Source of the DNA: Branchiostoma floridae | Taxonomy: Eukaryota > Chordata > Leptocardii > Amphioxiformes > Branchiostomatidae | Length of the DNA: 64,000 nucleotides | Assembly (NCBI RefSeq): GCF_000003815.2 | Contig: NC_049990.1 | Coordinates: 7,072,770-7,136,769, forward strand | Direction: 5' to 3' | In this document: positions 22,453 to 32,836 of the stretch, one piece after another | Layout of the letters: every line of letters begins with the position of its first letter | Position numbering within the stretch: the stretch's first letter is position 1 | The notes under the pieces: generated by a model | Seen by the model: the letters and a program-made list of their open reading frames with translations, nothing else | The model's database searches: none | Told to the model about the DNA's origin: nothing | Translations under genes and position numbers: made by a program

Positions 22453-25400
22453 ATGTGCAGCGGCGGGGATGAGGGTTGCTGCCGGTTCCGCGGCGGATGC
22501 GTCCACTGCCTTGGTTGGACCCTGATCGTGCTCGGCGTCGTTGGCGCCGTCCTGGCCGTAGTCCTGGACGCCTTGTACGCGCAGTACTTCTTTGCACCAA
22601 TCACAATGATCAACGGGCCCATCTGGGGCGGCGTTTTTGTAAGTTTGAACATCCATCTTTAACTCATTTGTAATCGCGATGAACGTTAACATTGTCATTA
22701 GTGCCCTGGAAACCAGACTTTTAGCCAGAGCCGAAAACAACCTTTTCAGCAGCCAAGGCAGGTCTTCCGATGACCTTACATAAGCACACCAGGGATTTGT
22801 CATACAGGGAGAGTAGCTCCTTGACTGCCGAACAGATTCTCTGCCAGCCATGGCTAAGTCTGGTTTCCAGGGTATGGCGATAGCAAGTCCGATCTTAACA
22901 TTATCTAATTTCTTAACATGGAAAAGGAACGACGTAACACTGTCCAACTCCCCTCAAAATCAACCTTTTGTGATGTATTTATGTTCACAAAGTACTAGTA
23001 GTTCTTAACTGAGTGCTTTTGCCACTGCAGGTGATAGTCACCGGAGGACTTGCTGTGTGTAGCGGAAGAAACCCGGAGAAGAAGGGCAAAGTACGTTCTT
23101 TACTTCGACCTTTGAGGGAAGATTCTGAAAGTATTTTGACACAAGTCATGAAATAAAATTAGGGTCTGCTTTGCTGTAACGATAATGATTTTAAGTTATA
23201 AGGCGTATGATAGTTTGTTCATATTTTTTCTTAAATCTAATGAAACAAGTAGTCTTTATATTTTTCAGCTTTTACATATCAGTTTATTTAGATGTTTAAA
23301 ACGAAAAAAAAACAAAAATTAAACTTATAATAAAAAATGTCAAAAATTTTCTATAGCTTGCGAAACCTTCGTCAGGCGTTCACTTTCCACTTCCGCGTTT
23401 CCACTTTCCGAATCTCTACCATCAGTCTGTTCTTACATGTGATTCTTCAGATGTTAACGTTCGTCTGTTCTTTCCCAGATGGTTGCCGCTCTAGTTCTGA
23501 GTATTTTCGCCACCATGGCCGCCATGTGCATCTGGATCTTGGCCCTGCTCGGCATGCTTATAGACGGACCCCAATGTGGATTCTTCCGCAGAGGTCCGGA
23601 TCGATGGTTTAGCGGTTATTTATACAGGTAAGCACGCAAGGGTGCAGTTCTAGCCTGATTAAATCTCGCGTATAGTAGCCCGGCCAACATCCGACCGGCC
23701 TACCTCTATGGGCGGGGCCAGTTACAGCCCCGGACAGCGGAGTGTGTGTTACATAGACAAAGTGTGCAGTTCTAACCTATTTCCAGTTCTTTCTGCCATT
23801 TTCAAAAGTGCTTCACGAAAGCAAAGTCTAGAGGGATTGGACATAAACTTGCACATCCTGTATAATTGTCGAGCAATAAAGTTCATTCTTGCACGAAAGC
23901 TTGGCATGCCGAAGAGCACTTTACTACTGTCCTGCTAGCCATAACACTATGTCGCTCCTTGAAGTCCGCGCGCTTTAATAGGAAACGAACGTAGCCTACC
24001 CCAGCGGTCACTACGGAGGATGGTACTCAGGCCCATGGGCCCGATCCCAAATTTCACATATCGGTGCCCTCTGAGGTGGCAAATTCCCCTTGTGATTTTT
24101 GAATTGTAGAAGGCCTGTGGTATGTGAATAAATACACATGATAGTACAGCAGCCAGCAACAAGATGGCGACCGGAAGCTGTCAGAGTCCAATGATGATGA
24201 CTTCCGTCGCCCATCGCTATCACGAATTTATAATAATTATTTCTCGACAAACATTCACAGTTGGTATGGGTTGGAGGAAGAAGACGATTGGAAAAACATC
24301 GACTGCACACCAGCATATGCACTGCATGCCCTGCTGATCGTCATCGGACTGCTAGAGGTCGCTCTTGCACTGGCCGTGTCCATCATGAGCTGCTGTGGGA
24401 CCTGCTGCGCTCCCCGAAATGAAACCCAGGTGAGTCACGTGATTCGTATGGCGGCACTCAGGTGAGCCACGTGATTCGTATAGCGATACCCAGGTGAGTC
24501 ACGTGATTCGTATAGCGACCCCCAGGTGAGTCACGTGATTCGTATAGCGACACCCAGGTGAGTCACGTGATTCGTATAGCGACCCCCAGGTGAGTCACGT
24601 GATTCGTATAGCGATACCCAGGTGAGTCACGTGTTTCGTATAGCGACACCCAAGTGAGTCACGTGATTCGTATAGCGACCCCCAGGTGAGTCACGTGATT
24701 CGTATAGCGACACCCAGGTGAGTCACGTGATTCGTATAGCGACCCCCAGGTGAGTCACGTGATTCGTCTATCAAAGTGATCTTATGGAGTACAGATGCCG
24801 GGAGGACTAAGCTGAAAAGTATGTGTTTAATTATTACATTTCACAGACAACAATATAACCGATCATGTGGTCATGCAGTAGAGGCTAGCATCCTTGTTGT
24901 CTAACGATGTTAATTGCGGTTATGTCAAGTTCACCAACGTGAAGTTAACATTAAAGCGTTAATGGCCCGCCCGAGGTGAATATGTTTCCATAGGGCCTAG
25001 TCATTTGCTATAACCACCGAATAGATTACCGAGTGAGCGAAGCGGACTAGAGTTATAGTAGGATGCACGGCTAACAGTCTATTGCAATAACAGGTCAGCA
25101 TGTGTCAAAGCTTAACTGTTTCTTTCAGTAGAGGTATTTTTCACGCAGTTATGTTTTCGGTTCGTCTTCCGCCCTTGTCATTTACACAATGTAAGACAAT
25201 GGTCTGTGTTTCCTAATTTACGGGTCAGAAGATTAAAACTTGCCCAAGAATGTCGTTTTTCGTATAAAAGATCGACGTGCAGACCGGATTGTTGTTTCTC
25301 ATCACATACAGGGCGCCGCGTACACGTCAGATGGACAGCAGGTCATCATCATCCAGGGCGGAGGTACGTGTTCAAGGAAGTTTCAATCACATTTTGAAAC

Positions 25401-26102
25401 CTCCATGGTTCGATTAATTCTAACGTTGAGGACTAACACGAGTGGAAAGGACCAGTTCTATAGAAAGAATTTATCCTCAGGACCTTCTTTTTCGGAATTT
25501 TTTTAGAACCTCATCGCAAAAGAACGTTTCCTCTACAAGCACGTTTCCCCTAAAGTTACAAATATACGTGCATTATTTTATGTGTGTAGGAATCGCATGC
25601 AACCCTCGAGTAAATCTTGAGACCCCGAGTATGTTTTCCTTTATCCTTCCTTGACTCATAGAACATAAATCCTCCTTGACATAATTGAAACTAATTTTCT
25701 GTGATAAATCTTTATTTTCGACGTCCAACTTCTACAGCCGGTCCGGGACAGCCATCTCCCCAGCCCGGTCAGAAGCCCTACCCGGTACAGCAATTACCTA
25801 CTGGACAACAGCAGCTATACCCTGGACAGCAACCACCCTACCCGGTACAGCCTTCTCCTGGACAGCAACCACCCTACCCTGGGCAGCCGATCCCCGGACA
25901 GCAGCCGCCCTACCCTGGACAGCAACCATCTTACCCGGTACAGCCAGCCCCAGGACAGCAACCATACCCGGTACAGCAACAGGTGCCCTATCCGGTACAA
26001 CCTCAGATGCAGTACAGTGCCCCTCCGCCAGACCAGAGCGGCGCTGTTCCATCGGCGCCCGCACCAAGCTACGACGACGCTGTGAAGGGCGAGAAGATAT
26101 GA
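22453..26102 (+). CDS. MS4A/CD20-like four-pass membrane protein with PQ-rich repeat tail, 6 exons
   Basis: Exons: 22453-22638, 23031-23090, 23479-23627, 24261-24429, 25312-25363 and 25738-26102. They join in frame to 326 residues. Membrane spans: ~19-38 (LGWTLIVLGVVGAVLAVVL), ~56-73 (PIWGGVFVIVTGGLAV), ~83-109 and ~152-174. The PIWGG-x-F-IVTGGLAV signature in span 2, and its spacing to span 3, resemble the CD20-like (MS4A) family, whose members assemble as membrane complexes that modulate signalling. The N-terminus and the end of span 4 are cysteine-rich (CC pairs, possible palmitoylation sites). The 120-residue tail consists of PGQQPPYP and PYPVQ-type repeats and ends in PSYDDAVKGEKI. The ATG lies 41 bases after an acceptor and is the first in frame. 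Exon 4 ends inside a 32-bp array of duplicated donors. Another tetraspan family is possible; the MS4A call is by motif only. Confidence 0.82.
24427..24767 (+). repeat. 32-bp minisatellite of splice donors with E-box/AP-1 motifs, 11 copies
   Basis: Ten full units and one partial unit follow each other with an exact 32-bp period. Each begins with CAG|GTGAGT, a consensus 5' splice site, and continues CACGTGATTCG. The first unit is the real end of exon 4. Each unit also overlays TGAGTCA (AP-1 core) and TCACGTGA (E-box of the MITF/TFEB type). Unit 2 reads GAGCCACGTG, unit 7 CACGTGTTT, and unit 8 has CAAGTGAGT. Unit ends alternate among gacccc, gacacc and gatacc. Confidence 0.95.
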
Positions 26103-26742
26103 ACAGAACCCAGGAGACCGTAGTTAATACTTTTAGTGCTAACAAGATGTGTGTGTTTTAAAGGCTTTCTTCTCCATTTGCAATGGAGACTGACTATGAA
26201 TACGGCAGCTACATATACTTATTTGCTTTTATGGCATCATTTTACACGAGATGCACTAATGTCAATGAATATACAAAATTGATACTCAATTGATATTCAA
26301 TATGTGACGGCACAATTAAGTGTAATGTTTACGTAAGTGACAGCTAGCAACAGCCATGATATAGGAATTGAAAAAAAAAAACAGAAAGCCAAAAGGTGAA
26401 AAGACAATGTAGTTCACATGCGCCTCAAAATGCCAAAATGCTATCTTGCAATTATGTGTACTGAATCCAGTAGGAATTTCCTCAATTTCGAGGAAGGGAT
26501 TCCTCATCAAAAAGGACTATAACTTCGGCAATGTTATCCACTATTCCAAAATCAGGAACTTTTCCTCTACAACTACAACGTTACCTCAAAAACTACAACG
26601 TTACCTCTATAACTTAAGACTTGCCCATAGAATTGATGTTGGTAGGGACAGCATGGAACCCTCAAGTAATGTATCAGATTCTAACAAGAAGTCTTGCATG
26701 ACTTGATGTGTACCTAAAGTGAAACTTTATTTGCGTGGCAGT

Positions 26743-26890
26743 AAATATAGAATACAACACGGTGTATTCCGTATCGCCCAAGGTATCAGCCCGACCGCGG
26801 GTCGGATCGCCCGAAGGCCGGAGGGTGATCCGACCCGCGGGAGGGCTGAGACCGAGGGTGATGCGGAATACACCGTGTTGTATTTTATTT
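26743..26890. mobile_element. Foldback MITE
   Basis: AATACAACACGGTGTATTCC at the left is matched in reverse at the right end. The arms extend inward through 'gtatcgcccaaggtatcagccc' to a GC-rich centre (CCGCGGGTCGGATC). Confidence 0.9.
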
Positions 26891-26986
26891 ATGTCATACC
26901 CACCTGAGAAAACCACTGTTTTGATGCTAAATGCGCCAGAAGTTGAACAAATTTGTTGCCCTCGAAAAAAAATTGTTGCAACAGTA

Positions 26987-27160
26987 ATGTTCCAACGTCC
27001 GAATCAGGTATTCGAACTTTCGATGGCGCCGTACTCGGCCCACTCGAAACAGTTCGATTTATTCGAATGGAGCCCGTGTGATAACCCCGGGCCGTACGGA
27101 AAGTTACCAGCCGGTCCGGAACACCCGTATCGAACGTTTTCGCGCGCGTCACAGGTATGA
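26987..27160 (+). other. CpG-rich small open reading frame, unassigned
   Basis: This is a 57-codon frame from ATG to TGA, rich in CpG and TTCGA words, with protein-like composition (many aromatic residues, FEWSPCDNPGPYGKLPAG). I recognise no family. It follows a MITE and could be transposon debris, a short exon (CACAG|GTATGA at its end is a donor-like border) or chance. Confidence 0.2.
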
Positions 27161-28201
27161 CATAAAAACTAAACAAGTGTGTAGCAGTTGCCATTTTGAA
27201 TAGTTCGGAGAGCGTATATCCTCGCTTGCATGTGTTTCTTTGTATGGCTCCAATAAAAGATAGTTGTAGTTAGTGAAATTCATTAGTATAAGCTCTTTTG
27301 TCGTCTTCTGTGCCAATTTGTACTTTGTTATATGTATCCATGTATACACAGTTGTACAACAAACATAACGTCAGTTTGTACCATGTCCTGAAATAAACTC
27401 AAACCTAATAATCTGCCATGGGACAGTGGTGCAATATTTCGTACATAGCGACCTTTGTTGTCGGAAGGGAATCGTTATGTTATTGGTAATAGGCACTTTG
27501 CACGACTTTCCTTACTCCACGCACCCAGGGGTCAATGACCTCAGTTTGGTAGGTAAAAACGCATCAATAACATCGAAAATGAAGTCCGTTGTTAGTTTTG
27601 TTCTTGCACATAATTAGTTACACAGACTTTTACTATTGTGCACAGAAAGGTAAGAAATTCTAATGAGATGTGATCACAATTTACCGTGCAGAAAGAATAA
27701 CAAGATAGAATGTCACTGCAATTAGTTTGTCACTTAAGGTGTTAATAATCGTGAGAACGCTAGATGACGTCATGTCTGGTTGCCGAACAACGGCAGACGA
27801 CAGTCCTGTGCCATCGCAGGTGTCTGCCTTACAGAGGAGACAGGGCTGTATGCAGGTAAACTAAAGGTGCGTACCGTAGAATTTTTGGCGCCAAAAGTGA
27901 AAGAATTCAACAACTTTAATTCAGATTTACAGTTGCAACTTCTTTTCAACATATTTGCGTCACATTTCAGACGATGAAGATACGCACGGCGACGTAGAGT
28001 GCGCCCTAGTGTTACAGTGTTAAACTTAAAGCACGTTTCTGTAGTTTTTCAAGTGACCCACGTGTTCTCTCTTCTCTTCCATTTAGGAACAAAATCACAG
28101 ACGTTTAGCAAAGCTTCAAAAACATCGGTACGGGTTTAACTAAAACACTACCGTACATCTATTTGCAGATTACATCCAGCAAACAGTGACGTGTCGTCAT
28201 C
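27161..28201. other. Intergenic and 5' region of the fibrinogen-domain gene
   Basis: No firm exon. AATAAA words occur near 27251 and 27392. A perfect TTTTGGCGCCAAAA palindrome lies at 27883-27896, and a short GTAAAC-bordered segment near 27833-27857 could be a noncoding exon. Confidence 0.35.
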
Positions 28202-31200
28202 ATGGATGTACGGCAAGCCGGAGGAGCCATTCTGCTGATGTTCGCGGCTCTTCTCGCCATGCCGCCGCCGCCCCAGGTCGGCGCCGCTCCCGCTCTGGAC
28301 CCGCAGCAGGAGCTTCGTGCCCTGCGCAGTGAGTATCCGAGGATCGATTATGAATGAAGACCTTTATTGTACATATATACCCACTGGGTTAACGCTAGTT
28401 CACCTTTATCCGTGGGGTGACCTTTATTCGTTGTCTTAAAAAAACAGCACATTAGGAGTATTAAGTCTGCGGACTGTGATTTCAAATTTGCAATATTTTC
28501 AAAATGTTCCGATTTGAAACCACCGTCGGTCGACTTCATATCCCTAAATACGTTTTTTCTTACAAACAACGAATATAGGTTACCCTTGGATAAAGGTGAA
28601 CCAGTGCTAAGTACAGGTCGCAACAAAATGATAGTTGACAAATACATGAAATATCTAAAATGTCAACTTACACATTACTGTAAATGCAGAAATATTCGCG
28701 GTGGATTTATTTTCGCGGTTTTCGCGTTGGCCATTTCACCGCGAATTTAAAGCCACCGCGAACATTCCAGGGCATTAATATACCAGTACTACAATACATG
28801 GTGCTACCGCGAAATTAAAACCACCATGAAAAGTCCTTTTCCCGCTACCGAGAAATTAAATCCTCGCGAATTTAAATGTATTTGTGTGTGATTCCAGACT
28901 AGGTGTTTTCATGCACTGTTGTATGTAAGGTTAACGCTATGCTAGTTCACTTTTATTCGCGGCTTTTTTTCGGCAAGAGTCCATTTGGCAAAAGACTAAA
29001 CCAACATTTCTTGTAAAAACATCGAATATAGGTAACAACCGAGGATAAAGCTGAACTAGGGTTAGCATACATTCGCATAATTCCACCAGGTGCCAGGTTA
29101 TACCGCCACTTCAAAAAAAACAACGTTGCTATAGAGGCATTCTCAAGATTGTCTTCAACACCTAAATATCTGAATTGTATTACATTTAGGATATTTAACA
29201 TAATCAAAATAATCTTGGGAAGACCTCTATACTAACGTTGGCACCTGGTGGAATTATGATAGCCGATGTTATCTGGTGGTACGTTTTATAGCAATGTGTT
29301 TTAGAGATATCTGTCAGAACACACGTGGCTATCAGCAAGATCGTGAATATCTCATGGTGACAGAAAGTCACCGACATGTCGACTGAGCAAAACCGGTCTG
29401 TCATCACCCTGACCAGGACAATACTGGAAAACTCAGTCACGTTTGTGATCGCATTCTTCACATTGCAGCAGCGACACCTAGCTGCAGTGCGAAGCACCAG
29501 TCATCTACATCTACATCTACATCTACATAGGGGTACCCCAAAATGGCCCCGCATGGGGCATCCTAGGGGAAGGGGGGGGGGGTGATTACACCGGCGACTG
29601 AGAGCTGCACTGTCCCCGTAGAGAGCCTACACTAACTACCGTAGGCTGTGCCACAACTAGATTGGATTCCAGGTTAATAATTAAGTGGCGTCGATTGCTC
29701 AGTGGTAAGGTTAGCTAGAAGATAGGGATCCATAGGTCACGAGTTGTATAACTATATGTCCTAACTGATTGCAGAACTACACATTCTGAAATAACTCTGT
29801 TGCTGTTCTTCCCCGTGGACAGATCTTATATCAAAGGTGGACAAAGAAATGGCCGGAGTGGGGCGCACAGCTAAAACATTGGACATGATACTGACTGACA
29901 TGGAATCGCGGTTCGATGGGCTAATCCGTGAGTCATACATGTTCTTACTTTTTCTTCATGATCAGAAATAACATTTTAAGGCTTCCATCAAGATGGCAAT
30001 GTCGTCTTCTACTTAGGGCTTTGAATATAATGGTTCTTGGTTCGAATCCGTTGCAGGCCCTGATTTTGTATCCCTAGGAAATTTCAAAGGCAAGTTACAC
30101 TTATGTTCTCATCCGACTCAGGTAAAAATGAGTAAAATGTACTTAAGTTCGGTTGCTTAGGTAAGTTATATTGGATGGGTGGTAAAGATGGAGGTCATGT
30201 GCTTGAGGAGAGCCACACTTCGAGCACTTTAAAAAACCCACCACTTATCGAAAAAGTAGGGGTCTTTCCGGTGTGACGCCTCACGGCTCGGTCTTACACA
30301 TAGGCAGCTTGTAGTTATTGTCCAAAACTGGTGTAGCCCGGAATCCAGCATGGAATATGAGAACTATCATGTGTAACTTCGGTACAATATTTGTGTAACC
30401 AACTTTCTGGATATTCAATCACAAAGTTCTTTATGCACAACCATGGAAATTATTAAGAGCCAACGTTTTGATGACCATCTCTCATCTGTCACCTGACCGC
30501 TCTTAATAAATTTCATGGTTTTGAATAAAGAACTTTGTGATTAAGTATTTTACCAACCTGATGAAATTATTTTTACTTAACTTTTTGGATACTTTGTGAC
30601 AATCTGACAGAAAACGTGACACGCCTGGAGCAGCAGCGTGATGAGCTGTCTGACAGTTGTGGCGCGCTCCCGGCGGAAGACGGCGTCACTGCAGGGGTGA
30701 CAGCAAGTTCAGCGACAACAGCGGAAGGACCGCGTGTCAAAGGTACGTTACTACAACAAAATCTGTTTAACGTTACTAACGTTATATAATTTTGCGAAAT
30801 CATGCCTTTAGTGCCAATTGCCGCGCCGGGGCAAAAATTGTCTTTGTTGCAAGCCACCGGCTTTTTTCTTTGACAAGATACGGGTTATATTCTGATGATG
30901 AAAAGTGTTCTAATTTAGTTCTAGACTGCTGACGTGACAGGTAACAATCAGACAATCAGCAAGTAATACGAACTCGCTCTCTATGAGAAAATTGCGTACT
31001 CTTGAAAATTAAACGTTTACCAGAAATTCTCCATCCTCCGAATAACATATTAGTATATCGGATGTCCTGTACCTAGGACAGACGATAATAGATTACGAAG
31101 TGCAATGTACAAAGAGTGCGCTATTAAATCATTCCCAATTTTCTCTAATTTTTCTCAGACTGTGAAGAGCTGCTGCCGTACGGGTTGACCCAAAGCGGCG

Positions 31201-32359
31201 TGTACACCATCTATGTCGACAACCGGCCAGTGAGGGTCTTCTGCCGCCTCGAGAATGGCGTCGACGCCTGGACCGTCATCCAGCGGCGTCAGGACGGCTC
31301 CGTCAACTTCAACCGCTCCTGGGCCGAATACAAGACGGGGTTCGGCGACCCTGGGGTGGAGTACTGGCTGGGGAACGAGATCATCCACCAGCTGACGAGC
31401 AGCGGGGATTTCTACAAGATGTACGTGTACATGGAGGATTGGGAGGGAGGGTACATCCACATCCAGTTTGACGAGTTCTACCTGGAGAGCTCGGCGACCA
31501 AGTACAAGCTGCGACTGAACCTCCTGCGTGGCGGGAACACCCGGAACGCCATGTACTTCAACACGGGACAGGCCTTCACCACGTACGATCAAGACAATGG
31601 CGGGTACGGAGCAGACTGCGCCAAGGTGAGGGATTTTTATCATCATCATTATCATCATCGATATCATCATTGATGGCATCAACATCATCATAATCGTCAT
31701 CATCATTAATATCATCCACAACGTCGTCGTCATCATCAACATCATCATCAACATCGTTATGAAGTATCCCGAAAGGAAAAAACATATTGCATTAACTTTC
31801 CTCTTCTTGTTGGGAGGGAAACATCGTACATTTTCTCGAAATATTGCGCCTTTCTATTTCTAGTTTGGAAAGTTGTCTATTACCAGCCGCAGCTAGCGCG
31901 GCTTCTCTCGACTAAGTAGTGGAATTTCTAGTCTGGTAATCATCTAACAGGTGCGGTATTTCAGGTCGAAGCATTTGCACTGACAGTTAAATTTCTGCAT
32001 TAACGTACACCCTCTAGATCTAGAGGTACAGCGGAGGCTGTCGGTTCTAAGGGAGTCGGCCAGCCCGTGAGAGGAGTCAGTACACGTTGACCCACGGGTC
32101 CGCGGAGCCTGGTAGTCATGCTATTAATTTTCTACATTTTAATACCTACACCCTACAGAGGTACGGCGGAGGCTGGTGGTTTTACGGGCCCGCCTGTGTG
32201 TACGCCAACCTGAACGGGAACTACGTGCCGGGCGGGCAGACACAGGACGGGATCGGCCTGGTCTGGCTCTACTGGCGCTCGCCGGTCTGGTACTCCGCTA
32301 AAGTCACCGAGATGAGGATCATGAAGCGGGATGAAAACATCCCCATCCGCCAGCCTTAG
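28202..32359 (+). CDS. Secreted fibrinogen-related protein with coiled coil, 5 exons
   Basis: Exons: 28202-28328, 29823-29927, 30611-30742, 31159-31625 and 32159-32359. They join in frame to 343 residues. A basic N-terminus and hydrophobic stretch (AILLMFAALLA) form a signal peptide, followed by a proline-rich spacer. Exons 2-3 encode a heptad-like helical stalk (~44-95), an NVT glycosylation site (79-81) and a Thr/Ala-rich linker. The fibrinogen C-terminal domain spans ~122-338: Cys123 and Cys150, then WTVIQRRQDGSVNFNRSW, EYWLGNE, DQDNGGYGADC (possible calcium ligands Asp265 and Asp267) with Cys275 pairing to Cys290, and VTEMRIMKR near the end. In invertebrates such proteins are secreted lectins that bind acetylated sugars on microbes; this ligand is not shown here. 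RYGGGWWFYGPAC departs from the usual WWY-x-x-C spacing. A dead partial copy of exon 5 lies in intron 4. Confidence 0.95.
28346..28375 (-). repeat. Repeat-end motif GTACAATAAAGGTCTTCATTC
   Basis: 'TGAATGAAGACCTTTATTGTAC' occurs here and again at about 51245. On the minus strand it reads as AATAAA followed by a TTCA-type tail, typical of retroelement 3' ends. Confidence 0.45.
28389..28610. mobile_element. Foldback MITE, family with GCTAGTTCACCTTTATCC termini
   Basis: GTTAACGCTAGTTCACCTTTATCC..TTATTCGTTGT on the left is matched in reverse on the right (ACAACGAATATAGG..GGATAAAGGTGAACCAGTGC). Confidence 0.8.
28670..28880. repeat. TTCGCGG-type palindromic repeat
   Basis: Multiple TTCGCGGTGG/CCACCGCGAA and GCGAATTTAAA words lie in both orientations. 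They look like a degenerate foldback element in intron 1 of the fibrinogen-domain gene. Confidence 0.6.
28931..29066. mobile_element. Second, diverged copy of the GCTAGTTCAC-type MITE
   Basis: GGTTAACGCTATGCTAGTTCAC at the left pairs with CATCGAATATAGGTAACA..GATAAAGCTGAACTAGGGTT at the right, similar to the element at 28389-28610. Confidence 0.65.
29063..29271 (+). mobile_element. MITE, CATAATTCCACCAGGTGCC termini, copy 1
   Basis: The left terminus CATAATTCCACCAGGTGCC and the right terminus GGCACCTGGTGGAATTATG are inverted. An interior phrase 'TTCTCAAGATTGTCTTCAAC' is shared with copy 2 at 32380-32611 in the same orientation. Confidence 0.9.
29480..29780. repeat. (CATCTA)n run and SINE-like fragment
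   Basis: Four CATCTA units (about 29502-29528) are followed by a GGGG-rich tract. Near 29686-29745 lies a tRNA-like head (TGGCGTCGATTGCTCAGTGG, A-box style) with a degenerate B box (GGTCACGAGTTG). Confidence 0.4.
30020..30290 (+). mobile_element. tRNA-derived SINE copy
   Basis: A perfect B box GGTTCGAATCC (30039-30049) is followed by a body that shares 'gcttgaggagagccacac' and 'ggggtctttccggtgtgacg' with other copies in this window. It lies in intron 2 of the fibrinogen-domain gene. Confidence 0.65.
31635..31757. repeat. (ATC)n microsatellite
   Basis: CATCAT/CATTAT-type trinucleotides start ten bases after the exon 4 donor of the fibrinogen-domain gene. Confidence 0.9.
32005..32060 (+). pseudogene. 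Dead partial copy of fibrinogen-domain exon 5 with its acceptor
   Basis: 'GTACACCCT' + 'CTAGATCTAG|AGGTACAGCGGAGGCTG' mirrors the real acceptor and exon start ('CTACACCCTACAG|AGGTACGGCGGAGGCTG', 32147-32175), about 125 bases upstream. The copy is cut short by a stop (GGTTCTAAG) and its pyrimidine tract is altered. Confidence 0.75.
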
Positions 32360-32379
32360 AACAATCCCAGACTCTCCAT

Positions 32380-32611
32380 TAACATACATTCGCATAATTC
32401 CACCAGGTGCCATTATACCGCCACCTAAAAAAACGTTGTTATAGAGGCCTTCTCAAGATTGTCTTCAACACTTAAATATCTGAATTGCATTACATTTACG
32501 ATACTAGTATTTAACATTCGGTATTCAATACAATCTTGGGAAGACCTCTATACTAACGTTTTTCACGTGGCGGTATTATGGCACCTGCTGGAATTATGGT
32601 AGTCGATGTTA
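32380..32611 (+). mobile_element. MITE, CATAATTCCACCAGGTGCC termini, copy 2
   Basis: Same family and orientation as 29063-29271. It starts 21 bases after the fibrinogen-domain stop codon, so it probably forms part of the 3' UTR. Confidence 0.9.
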
Positions 32612-32836
32612 GCCTCTACCAGGCTCCACAGGTCGCTGCAAAATAGTAGAAATTGGCCAAGAAATAAGACAGAAACCCGTCAGGAGAGTTAGATGGCTCA
32701 GGAGAACACTTGTGACCTTAGGTCGCAAACTGTACTCCTCGGCCATTCAACTCCTCGAGGTCTTGCGTATTTTTTGTCTTATTTGGCCAATTTCTACTAT
32801 CATTGCGGCGACTTGTGGAGCCTGGTAGAGGCTGAC
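32608..32836. mobile_element. Foldback MITE, GCCTCTACCAGGCTCCACA termini
   Basis: Arms of about 68 bp: AGCCTCTACCAGGCTCCACA..AGTAGAAATTGGCCAA, with the reverse complement at the right end. It abuts or overlaps the previous MITE by a few bases. Confidence 0.9.

Noticed and set aside
22324-22947. 207-codon minus-strand open frame
   Set aside because: Antisense of MS4A-like exon 1 plus intron; the sense strand has the start codon, membrane spans and splice donor.
24427-24767. Regular short repeats resembling a CRISPR array
   Set aside because: There are no unique spacers: the 32-bp units are contiguous, and the context is an animal intron.
25798-26145. 115-codon minus-strand open frame
   Set aside because: Antisense of the PQ-repeat exon; low-complexity by-product.
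31155-31754. 199-codon minus-strand open frame
   Set aside because: Antisense shadow of the fibrinogen-domain exon 4 with a methionine-rich start made by the ATC microsatellite.
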